From: Bacteroidota bacterium | GTDB taxonomy: Bacteria; Bacteroidota; Ignavibacteria; Ignavibacteriales; Melioribacteraceae | NCBI GenBank assembly: GCA_021812745.1 | Contig: JAKAMS010000009.1 | Coordinates: forward strand, 1-18,099 | Direction: 5' to 3' | DNA length: 18,099 bases | Shown here: in pieces, positions 7,955 to 15,679 of the stretch | Layout of the letters: each line of letters starts with the position of its first letter | Position numbering within the stretch: position 1 is the first letter of the stretch | Translations under genes and position numbers: made by a program | The notes under the pieces: model-generated | Database searches by the model: none | What the model was told of the DNA's origin: nothing | Seen by the model: the letters and a program-made list of their open reading frames with translations, nothing else

Positions 7955-8281
7955 TTATTTTTTATCGCCGTTATCTTTAATTACAGCTGCTATTGCGGTA
8001 CGTTCAAATTTGATTTTCACATTGTTGCCTACATCTACTAGAACTGTTTTATCTTCGAGTCCGGCAATTGAACCGTGCATTCCACCTGTAAGAACAACTT
8101 TATCTCCTTTTTGAACAGCTTCTAACATTGCTTTCTGTTCTTTAGCTCTTTTTTGCTGTGGACGGATAATCATAAAATAAAAAATAGCGAAGATTGCACC
8201 GAACATAATCAGTGTGCTTATCATTGAACCGCCGCCGCCCTGTCCGTCTGGTGTTGGTGCCATTGCTAATAAGATTTCCAT
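7955..8281 (-). CDS. yajC: Preprotein translocase subunit YajC
   Basis: YajC is a small inner-membrane protein that associates with SecDF of the Sec translocase. The 108-residue protein has a glycine-rich N-terminus (DGQGGGGS), one membrane helix (about 20-39, STLIMFGAIFAIFYFMIIRP), the signature FMIIRPQQKRAKEQKAM, and the cytoplasmic beta domain beginning LEAVQKGDKVVLTGGMHGSI. The gene begins three bases after the tgt stop, and its ribosome binding site GAGGAG is inside the final tgt codons, so tgt and yajC are cotranscribed. The same tgt-yajC order is widespread; here secD and secF do not follow, and the palindromic repeat comes next. Confidence 0.95.
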   Translation of the reverse strand: MEILLAMAPTPDGQGGGGSMISTLIMFGAIFAIFYFMIIRPQQKRAKEQKAMLEAVQKGDKVVLTGGMHGSIAGLEDKTVLVDVGNNVKIKFERTAIAAVIKDNGDKK

Positions 8282-8284
8282 TTA

Positions 8285-9487
<1,203 letters not shown>

Positions 9488-9537
9488 TCAAAGAAGAGAA
9501 TTGAACCGCTAATGATTGATTAGTTCGAAACTCAATT

Positions 9538-9885
9538 TCATCCTTGTTCAGATTTACCATGCCAGCTGATAATACCGCCTTTGAGATTGTAAACATTTTC
9601 AAATCCCATTTGTTTCATCAAGTTGCAAGCATTTTTACTTCTAACACCGGAACGGCAATAAACAAGGTAAGTTTTATCACGTTCTAATTTTTCAATTTTC
9701 CGGGGAAAATCCGATTCATAAATATCAATCAGGACTGAATTTGGAATTCTCTTTTCAAAGTTTTCCTCTTTAGTCCTAACATCTAATACAATTACATTAT
9801 TCTGGTTGATCATATTTTCGAATACAGAGTTATCTATGTCGAGAGGATCTTCCTTTTTAAATAAAAGCGATGAAAAGATGTTCAT
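9538..9885 (-). CDS. Single-domain rhodanese-like protein
   Basis: The 115-residue protein is a single rhodanese domain, a sulfur-carrying fold that holds persulfide on a cysteine. It has the domain opening VIVLDVRTKEENFEKRIPNSVLI (31-53), the active-site loop YCRSGVRS with Cys77, and the closing MGFENVYNLKGGIISWHG (92-109). The six-residue loop after the cysteine (CRSGVR) is typical of sulfurtransferases, and the seven-residue loop of Cdc25-like phosphatases is absent. The first 12 residues look like a short leader but not a convincing signal peptide, so a cytoplasmic location is most likely. It lies between tgt (104 bases downstream) and the CorC-type gene (47 bases upstream). The sulfur donor and acceptor cannot be read from sequence. 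Confidence 0.9.
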   Translation of the reverse strand: MNIFSSLLFKKEDPLDIDNSVFENMINQNNVIVLDVRTKEENFEKRIPNSVLIDIYESDFPRKIEKLERDKTYLVYCRSGVRSKNACNLMKQMGFENVYNLKGGIISWHGKSEQG

Positions 9886-9932
9886 AATTTTTCCGAGGTT
9901 TTCTTTGGTAACAACTGGATTTGTAAATTAAT

Positions 9933-11171
9933 TCACTCTTGAGGTTCTTGTTCGACGGTTAATTTCAGCAAGTCAATTTTTGTATTGCTCGATTTCAGAA
10001 TCATAATTGTAAGATTATCTATCTTAAATGTTTCTCCCTTTTTGGGAATCCTACCAATTTTGAAAGTTACAAACCCGGCAATCGTTTCGTAATCTCCTTC
10101 CGCTATTTTGAAATCCAGTTCTTCATTCAGATAATCAATTTCAACTTTTCCGCTTAGCAGGTAAGAGTTAGCTTCAATTTTTCTGGCAACTTTTTCATTC
10201 ACATCATCATACTCATCGCGGATTTCTCCGAACAGTTCTTCAATTAAGTCCTCTACTGTAAGTATTCCCGCAGTACCGCCGAATTCGTCCACCACAACAG
10301 CAAAAGAAAATTGCTTGTCCAGAAATTCATTAAGCATTTCCATACTTTTTTTTGTTTCAGGAACAAATGAAACTTCTCTGAGGACTGATTTCAAATCCTT
10401 TGGCAGCTTAAAAATATCCTTTGTAAAGATTGTCCCTTTTATGTTATCAAGATTTTCATCATATACAACAATTTTCGAATACCCGGATTCGATAAAAGTA
10501 TTGAGTACTTCTTCCATTGAACTGCTTATTTCAACACCAACAATATCAGTACGCGGAGTCATTGCTTCGTAAACCCGCTGCTCTCTAATGTCCATTACTT
10601 TGTTGATAATATCGGATTGTTCTTCGTCCATCTTTCCGGCTTCTGAACTCTCTTCAAAGAGATTTTGCAGATCTTCTTTATCAAAGATGTGCATAATTTT
10701 TTCTTCTTCTTTTCGATTTGTTCTGCTCAATACAGTAGAAATGGTAGAAATTATTTTTACGAACGGATACATTATAATTGTTAGAACACGCAGCGGAATA
10801 GCCGCAAACATTACCAGCCGGTCTGCGGCTTCTCTTCCAAAATATTTTGGGATTAACTCACCGAATACAAGTAATAGCGCCGTGGTGATCAAAAGTATTG
10901 TGAATTCTTCCATGCCAAAAATTTTAAGTAAGAAAATTGAGCTCAGCGAAGCAAACGTAATATTTACAATATTGTTAGAAATAAGTATTGATGAAAAAAA
11001 GAGATCCGGATTTTTCATAAAATAGTGGGCATTCTTTGCAGATAAATTATTTTTTCTGGCACGTATTTCAACCTTAATTTTGTTGGCAACAACAAATGCG
11101 ATTTCGGATGCAGAAAAAAACGCACTTATCACCAAAAGTAAAAACAATATTAAAAGATCATTGGTCATCAT
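9933..11171 (-). CDS. CNNM/CorC-family membrane protein with CBS domains (hemolysin C-like)
   Basis: The 412-residue protein has the layout of CorC/HlyC/CNNM proteins: an N-terminal DUF21 membrane domain with three to four helices (about 5-150, containing SASEIAF and SNNIVNI), a paired CBS region (about 195-320, starting MTPRTDIVGVE), and the C-terminal CorC_HlyC domain (about 330-405). The signature EFGGTAGILTVEDLIEELFG is complete. Members are linked to magnesium and cobalt efflux or resistance, with CBS domains binding adenine nucleotides. Older names such as hemolysin are misleading. The gene starts five bases after the stop of the UbiA-family gene and has only a weak GAG upstream, so translation probably depends on that neighbour. 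The substrate ion is not shown by the sequence. Confidence 0.9.
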   Translation of the reverse strand: MMTNDLLILFLLLVISAFFSASEIAFVVANKIKVEIRARKNNLSAKNAHYFMKNPDLFFSSILISNNIVNITFASLSSIFLLKIFGMEEFTILLITTALLLVFGELIPKYFGREAADRLVMFAAIPLRVLTIIMYPFVKIISTISTVLSRTNRKEEEKIMHIFDKEDLQNLFEESSEAGKMDEEQSDIINKVMDIREQRVYEAMTPRTDIVGVEISSSMEEVLNTFIESGYSKIVVYDENLDNIKGTIFTKDIFKLPKDLKSVLREVSFVPETKKSMEMLNEFLDKQFSFAVVVDEFGGTAGILTVEDLIEELFGEIRDEYDDVNEKVARKIEANSYLLSGKVEIDYLNEELDFKIAEGDYETIAGFVTFKIGRIPKKGETFKIDNLTIMILKSSNTKIDLLKLTVEQEPQE

Positions 11172-11176
11172 CTAGC

Positions 11177-12085
11177 TCAGAAAATGGTCCATATTTTATA
11201 AAAATAAATTATGAATAAAGCCGAGGCGACGTAAAATATTAGATTTATAATCATCGGCGGATCGGTTAATATCACTTCAATCACATTCTCGCCTTTGTCT
11301 TTTTTATAGGCGAGATACATGTATCTAAAAATGCCAAATATCACAAACATTGTTGTGAAGATTAACCTCTCTGTACCAAATTTTTCCACAGTTTTATCGG
11401 CAACAGAATATAATGCGTAACTGAGGATTACTCCACTTCCCGTCATAGCTGCTATTTGATCTATAAAACTGAGCGAATAATCTTTTAGAACCGATCTCTG
11501 TTCTTCTGCATCCGGACTGTTTGCAATTTCCACACGCCGTTTCATCACAGCCAGAAAAAGACTTAGAAACATAGTAGTAAGTATTAACCATTTGGAAATA
11601 TAAACGGATATCAAAAGACCGCCTCCAATTACCCGCAACATAAATCCGGAAGCGATGCAAAAAATATCTACAATTACTATCTCTTTAAGGAACACCGTAT
11701 AAAGGATATTGATTAGGACATATACCCACACAATAATTACAAAAGCAAGATTCATTTTAAATGAGATTAGAACAAGAAGGAGATAAAGAAAAGCTCCAAA
11801 TGCCAGTGCGTGCTTGCGGGGAATTTTTCCGCTCGCAATTGGGCGGTCCTTTTTGTGCGGATGCAGAGCATCTTTCGGTGCATCAAAAAAATCATTTATT
11901 ACATAAACCGCGCTCGATGCTATTGAAAATGTTGCAAATCCTAAAACAGTAAGATAGAATGTATTTGCATCGAAGAGAAGTTTTGCAAAAACCGCCGGCA
12001 CAAACACAAAAAAATTCTTTGGCCAGCTTGTTATCCGCAACAGTTTTAAATAACTGTTAATCCTAGAAAACAGCTGATTCTTCAT
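11177..12085 (-). CDS. UbiA-family prenyltransferase (decaprenyl-phosphate phosphoribosyltransferase-like)
   Basis: This is a polytopic membrane protein of the UbiA superfamily, which transfers groups to or from polyprenyl chains using a magnesium-bound aspartate motif. The first motif is [20 protein letters not shown] (64-83), whose HPxKxxRPI ending is characteristic of the branch that contains decaprenyl-phosphate 5-phosphoribosyltransferase of actinobacteria. The second conserved half has [19 protein letters not shown] (196-214) and GIFRYMYL (251-258), also typical of that branch. About eight membrane helices are present in 302 residues. I choose the ATG at 12085, which overlaps the end of the mutase gene by 23 bases; a TTG nine bases upstream is possible. 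A lipid-linked pentose role is family-based inference, as no DprE-like gene is adjacent. Confidence 0.82.
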   Translation of the reverse strand: MKNQLFSRINSYLKLLRITSWPKNFFVFVPAVFAKLLFDANTFYLTVLGFATFSIASSAVYVINDFFDAPKDALHPHKKDRPIASGKIPRKHALAFGAFLYLLLVLISFKMNLAFVIIVWVYVLINILYTVFLKEIVIVDIFCIASGFMLRVIGGGLLISVYISKWLILTTMFLSLFLAVMKRRVEIANSPDAEEQRSVLKDYSLSFIDQIAAMTGSGVILSYALYSVADKTVEKFGTERLIFTTMFVIFGIFRYMYLAYKKDKGENVIEVILTDPPMIINLIFYVASALFIIYFYKIWTIF

Positions 12086-13718
12086 AGATACCAAAATGTT
12101 GTTTTAATTCGTCAACCATCTCGCCAAGAGTAACATAATTATTTGCGGCTTGCACAAAAACGGGCATTAAATTTCGTCCGTCTCGCGCAGCAGCACCAAT
12201 CTCTTCTAAACTTTTTTCAACCGCTTCTTGATTACGGCTTTGCTTTAATTCCGCAAGACGTTTTCTCTGACGCTCTTCAACATCAGGAGAGATTTGAAGA
12301 ATCGGTATATCAACTATTTCATTCTCTTCAACAAAATCGTTAATGCCTACAATTATTTTTTCTTTTCTTTCAAATTCTTTTTGATAGCGGTAAGCCGAGT
12401 CTGCAATTTCTTTTTGGAAATATCCATGTTCTATAGCCTGAACAACACCACCGAGCGAATCAATTTCGGAGAATATTCTTTCCGCTTCCGCTTCCATTAT
12501 ATTGGTGAGTGATTCTACAAAGTAGCTTCCTCCTAAAGGATCAACTGTGTTTATAACTCCGGTTTCATAAGCTAATAGCTGTTGAGTTCGTAAAGCAATT
12601 TTAACCGCTTTCTCACTTGGAAGAGCGAGAGTTTCATCCATAGAATTTGTATGAAGCGATTGCGTTCCGCCGAGAACGGCAGCCATTGCCTGAAATGCCG
12701 TACGTACAATATTATTTTCCGGCTGTTGGGCTGTTAATGTGCATCCCGCAGTTTGTGTATGAAAACGTAACCACCATGAGCGTGGATTTTTTGCGCCGTA
12801 TTTTTCTCTAAGTCTTTTTGCATAAATTCTTCTCGCCGCACGGTACTTTGCAATCTCTTCAAAAAAATCTAAATGCGAATTGAAGAAAAATGAAAGCCGC
12901 GGTGCGAATGAATCTATATCCATTCCTCTTTCCAGACATGCTTCTATATATGCAAATCCATCTGCTAACGTGTAAGCTAATTCCTGTGCTGCGGTTGAAC
13001 CAGCTTCCCTAATATGATATCCGCTGATAGAAACCGGGTTCCATTGAGTTACTTCATTTGTGCAGTACTCAATCATATCGGTAATGATTCGCATTGAAGG
13101 ACGAGGAGGAAAAATAAATTCCTTCTGCGCGATATATTCTTTTAGAATATCATTCTGGAGAGTTCCCCGGAGTTTGTCAAAACTTACTCCTTGCTTTTGT
13201 GCGACAGCAAGGTAAAATGCAAATATCATTGCAGCCGGAGAATTTATTGTCATCGAAGTAGAAACTTTATCCAAGGGAATTCCATCAAATAAAATTTCCA
13301 TATCTTGAAGCGAAGAGATTGCCACACCGCAAATTCCTACTTCACCTTGACTCAATGGCGCATCTGCATCCCATCCCATCAATGTTGGAAGATCAAACGC
13401 TACAGATAAACCGGTCTGACCGTGTCCTAATAAATATTTGAATCTCTCATTAGTATCTTCCGGTGTTCCGAATCCTGCAAATTGCCGCATTGTCCAGACT
13501 CTTCCTCTGTAACCGGTCGGATGAATTCCGCGTGTGAATGGATATTCACCCGGGAAATTTATATCATTTAAATAATTTTGACCGGATATATCATCGGGTG
13601 TATAAAGCGGATTAATAGGTTCACCGGAAACCGTGGTAAACTTAGCTCCGGTTGCTTCTGACTTTGCAAGTTTATTTTCGTATGACTTTTTTGCTTTCTT
13701 ATAATCTTCTGAAAACAT
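12063..13718 (-). CDS. Coenzyme B12-dependent acyl-CoA mutase large subunit, isobutyryl-CoA mutase-like
   Basis: This is the substrate-binding TIM-barrel subunit of the methylmalonyl-CoA mutase family. It rearranges a carbon skeleton by an adenosylcobalamin radical mechanism. The 551-residue protein contains [20 protein letters not shown] (59-78), [12 protein letters not shown] (185-196), [11 protein letters not shown] with active-site His235, and [13 protein letters not shown]. There is no B12-binding domain (no DxHxxG), so a separate small subunit is needed. The Tyr and Arg that bind the methylmalonyl carboxylate (89 and 207 in the P. shermanii enzyme) correspond here to Phe80 and Gln198, the pair found in isobutyryl-CoA mutase. 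A GAGGA lies before the ATG. The end overlaps the UbiA-family gene. The label methylmalonyl-CoA mutase would be easy but probably wrong. Confidence 0.9.
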   Translation of the reverse strand: MFSEDYKKAKKSYENKLAKSEATGAKFTTVSGEPINPLYTPDDISGQNYLNDINFPGEYPFTRGIHPTGYRGRVWTMRQFAGFGTPEDTNERFKYLLGHGQTGLSVAFDLPTLMGWDADAPLSQGEVGICGVAISSLQDMEILFDGIPLDKVSTSMTINSPAAMIFAFYLAVAQKQGVSFDKLRGTLQNDILKEYIAQKEFIFPPRPSMRIITDMIEYCTNEVTQWNPVSISGYHIREAGSTAAQELAYTLADGFAYIEACLERGMDIDSFAPRLSFFFNSHLDFFEEIAKYRAARRIYAKRLREKYGAKNPRSWWLRFHTQTAGCTLTAQQPENNIVRTAFQAMAAVLGGTQSLHTNSMDETLALPSEKAVKIALRTQQLLAYETGVINTVDPLGGSYFVESLTNIMEAEAERIFSEIDSLGGVVQAIEHGYFQKEIADSAYRYQKEFERKEKIIVGINDFVEENEIVDIPILQISPDVEERQRKRLAELKQSRNQEAVEKSLEEIGAAARDGRNLMPVFVQAANNYVTLGEMVDELKQHFGIYEESAVF

Positions 13719-13765
13719 TAATTCCTCAATTCTCTTTGAAAAGTGAAATAAAATATTTGATCTAT

Positions 13766-14428
13766 TTATTGTTGCTTGATTTTCTTTCGTACAGTTTGAC
13801 CAGCAGCAACAAGAACTTTTGGGACATAGTCTGTTTTTTTCTTCTCTGTAAAAAGTTTAATCGTTTGGCGGTCTTTCCCAATTTGCTCACCGAATAAATT
13901 AGAAATATCCACAACAGCACCATGCTCTATAAATACTTCGTAGAATTTGTCATAATTGTCACCCCAGTAAATCATTGCACAAGCCATTGGAGCACCTTTT
14001 CCGCTGTCTTTCCCGTTTTCAAGGAAACGAAGCCGAGTATCATACAGGAAACAAATTGCTCTCGCTTTGGTGAAAATATATTTTTTCCAATGCGCTGTAT
14101 TGGCAGCAATTGGAACAAGGGCTAATACTTCTGAATTATATTCTTCGTAGGCATCAGCACATTTTGCTAACCAATTTTTAATTGTTGTTCCTCTTTCCTT
14201 GTCAATACCGTAAGGTGGATTCACATAGATTGTCGGATAATCCCAGCTCTCTTTTAATCCGTCATGCTTTGGTAAAATGTATTCTACTTTTGCATTTACA
14301 ATCGAATATTCATTAGAGCATGGGTCCAAATCTATGTACCCACCAAAAACTTCTTTCACAGCATTCACATATTTGTGCGGAGTACCCCAACTTTGACTTA
14401 AAGTATTTATATTTCTTCCTGCGCTCAT
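13766..14428 (-). CDS. Phage-type DNA N6-adenine methyltransferase (modification subunit)
   Basis: The 220-residue protein matches the phage-type Dam family (DNA N-6-adenine-methyltransferase, as in phage T1). Near the N-terminus is the [17 protein letters not shown] segment (14-30), then [19 protein letters not shown] (32-50), and the catalytic motif YVNPPYG with Asn70-Pro-Pro-Tyr73. It transfers methyl from S-adenosylmethionine to adenine in DNA. The recognition site cannot be read from sequence; T1-type members act on GATC. The ATG overlaps the stop of the upstream nuclease gene in an ATGA, so the two are expressed together. This suggests the methylase of a restriction-modification pair, not a solitary regulatory methylase. 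The gene lies 47 bases before the mutase, apparently with no terminator between. Confidence 0.86.
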   Translation of the reverse strand: MSAGRNINTLSQSWGTPHKYVNAVKEVFGGYIDLDPCSNEYSIVNAKVEYILPKHDGLKESWDYPTIYVNPPYGIDKERGTTIKNWLAKCADAYEEYNSEVLALVPIAANTAHWKKYIFTKARAICFLYDTRLRFLENGKDSGKGAPMACAMIYWGDNYDKFYEVFIEHGAVVDISNLFGEQIGKDRQTIKLFTEKKKTDYVPKVLVAAGQTVRKKIKQQ

Positions 14429-15564
14429 GTTAGAATCTCAGTCCAGTCTTTGTTTTTTAATTCCCTTAACTCATTTTTCAAAGTAGATAATTTTTTCTTC
14501 TTGGGTGAAATGATGTTGAACCAACTCTCAATAGTATTAATGTTTTCACGGAAATAATCCAATAAAATTCTGTCTGCTTCAATGTTCATCTGAACTTTAG
14601 TGAATTGATTTTTCTTTTTTGTAGCTGTGTAGCTTGAAATAAACGCATCCCTTATTGGGACATATTTCTTTAGTGGTTTGAAAAGTAATTTCTCAATGAA
14701 CTCCGCAAGTCCTTTGTCTGTAAGGAAAAGTAACCAGTCATAAGATTGTGCAAGAACTTTTAGCTCTTTGTTTTGATTGTCAGATGTGAACCAGTTACCG
14801 TGATTACTCACTACTCCCACTGTCATTATAAAACGTCTCAATAATTCTTTGTCACTGGAGTAAACTACTTCTTCCATCAAATCAACAAATGGCTTAATAA
14901 TATACGAACCATCACTTTTGTAGATGATACCATACATTTCGCCAGATTCATTTCTGATTTTTTGAAGTGAGGATGCTGTACGTGCAACATAAGCACCTTG
15001 CTTTGCTTTTTCAATTGTTTGAGGTCCTTTGCTCATACCTTCTTCTACACCAACTCTCTTGCATTCAAAAACAGAATATGGTTTTCTACTTTGTTCGTAA
15101 ATATGCAATTCGAATTTAGTACCTCTGCTTTCTTTGATACTACATAATAGGAAAGAATTTTTTGAGGTCGCAATAGTACACGCGTTACGAAGTACACCAT
15201 TGCTTAAAAGTTGATTTGGTTTTATTTCAAATCCTGTCAAATCATATTCTTGTTGTTCGAGTGCTTTAAAGATTCTGTTGGCGGTAATAGATTTGCCTAT
15301 TTTATCAATCTTCAAAAACGAACTGCGAACAATTGGGTGAAGCGAAAATTCAACATTATGTGTAATGTCGGGATTACCATATTCTTCAAGCCCCCTTTCA
15401 ATAGAAATTTGGTTATTCAATCCCCACGTCTTTAAGAGATAATAAGTAATGATTTCGACTATAGTTCCAAGGGCTCTGCCTGCTGCTTTTTTTGAGTCTT
15501 TTGCATAATGAAAAACATTTTCAACTAATGCTTTCTGAAGTTTGTCTACCGATTCGTATGCCAT
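14425..15564 (-). CDS. Putative restriction endonuclease of unrecognised family (PD-(D/E)XK candidate)
   Basis: I do not recognise the family. The 379-residue protein is soluble and has a helical N-terminus (AAGRALGTIVEIITYYLLKT, 27-46), as many restriction enzymes do. A candidate PD-(D/E)XK core lies at 150-192: a strand with Glu152 and Glu157, then YSVFECKRVG, where Glu167-Cys-Lys169 forms the ExK motif at the end of a hydrophobic strand, followed by KGPQTIEKAKQGAYVAR, a helix that often follows this motif. The C-terminal part is helical and lysine-rich. The main functional evidence is context: it overlaps a DNA adenine methyltransferase by four bases. The ATG follows AAAAAGG. Alternatives are another DNA-cleaving or DNA-binding defence protein. 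Confidence 0.7.
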   Translation of the reverse strand: MAYESVDKLQKALVENVFHYAKDSKKAAGRALGTIVEIITYYLLKTWGLNNQISIERGLEEYGNPDITHNVEFSLHPIVRSSFLKIDKIGKSITANRIFKALEQQEYDLTGFEIKPNQLLSNGVLRNACTIATSKNSFLLCSIKESRGTKFELHIYEQSRKPYSVFECKRVGVEEGMSKGPQTIEKAKQGAYVARTASSLQKIRNESGEMYGIIYKSDGSYIIKPFVDLMEEVVYSSDKELLRRFIMTVGVVSNHGNWFTSDNQNKELKVLAQSYDWLLFLTDKGLAEFIEKLLFKPLKKYVPIRDAFISSYTATKKKNQFTKVQMNIEADRILLDYFRENINTIESWFNIISPKKKKLSTLKNELRELKNKDWTEILT

Positions 15565-15572
15565 TTTTTACC

Positions 15573-15584
15573 TTTTTGCAAAAA
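15573..15584. promoter_or_regulatory. 12-bp palindrome at the nuclease ribosome binding site
   Basis: TTTTTGCAAAAA is a perfect palindrome nine to twenty bases upstream of the nuclease ATG and overlaps its Shine-Dalgarno sequence (minus-strand AAAAAGG). It could be an operator or simply an A/T-rich coincidence; no controller gene is present in the module. Confidence 0.3.
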
Positions 15585-15649
15585 AGATAGTTTATAAAAA
15601 ATAGTTGCCCACAAAATAAAACTACAGTATTGACCTCTATTCTCACTCT

Positions 15650-15679
15650 CAAATATTCAAAAAATACAAAAGCTGTCAA
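15650..15679 (-). promoter_or_regulatory. Possible promoter of the restriction-modification pair
   Basis: On the minus strand TTGACA (15679-15674), overlapping the mutL stop codon, is followed after 18 bases by TATTTG (15655-15650). The -35 is perfect and the -10 weak. The 111-base gap before the nuclease is the largest on this part of the minus strand, which would suit an own promoter. Confidence 0.3.

Noticed and set aside
10588..11025. 145-codon open frame on the plus strand
   Set aside because: It lies fully inside the CorC-type gene on the other strand, has no ribosome binding site and its product is serine/isoleucine-rich as expected for an antisense shadow.
13719..15675. Direct repeats or attachment sites flanking the restriction-modification module
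   Set aside because: Only short A/T-rich similarities (such as AAATATT) are shared by the two flanks; none is long enough to support a target-site duplication.
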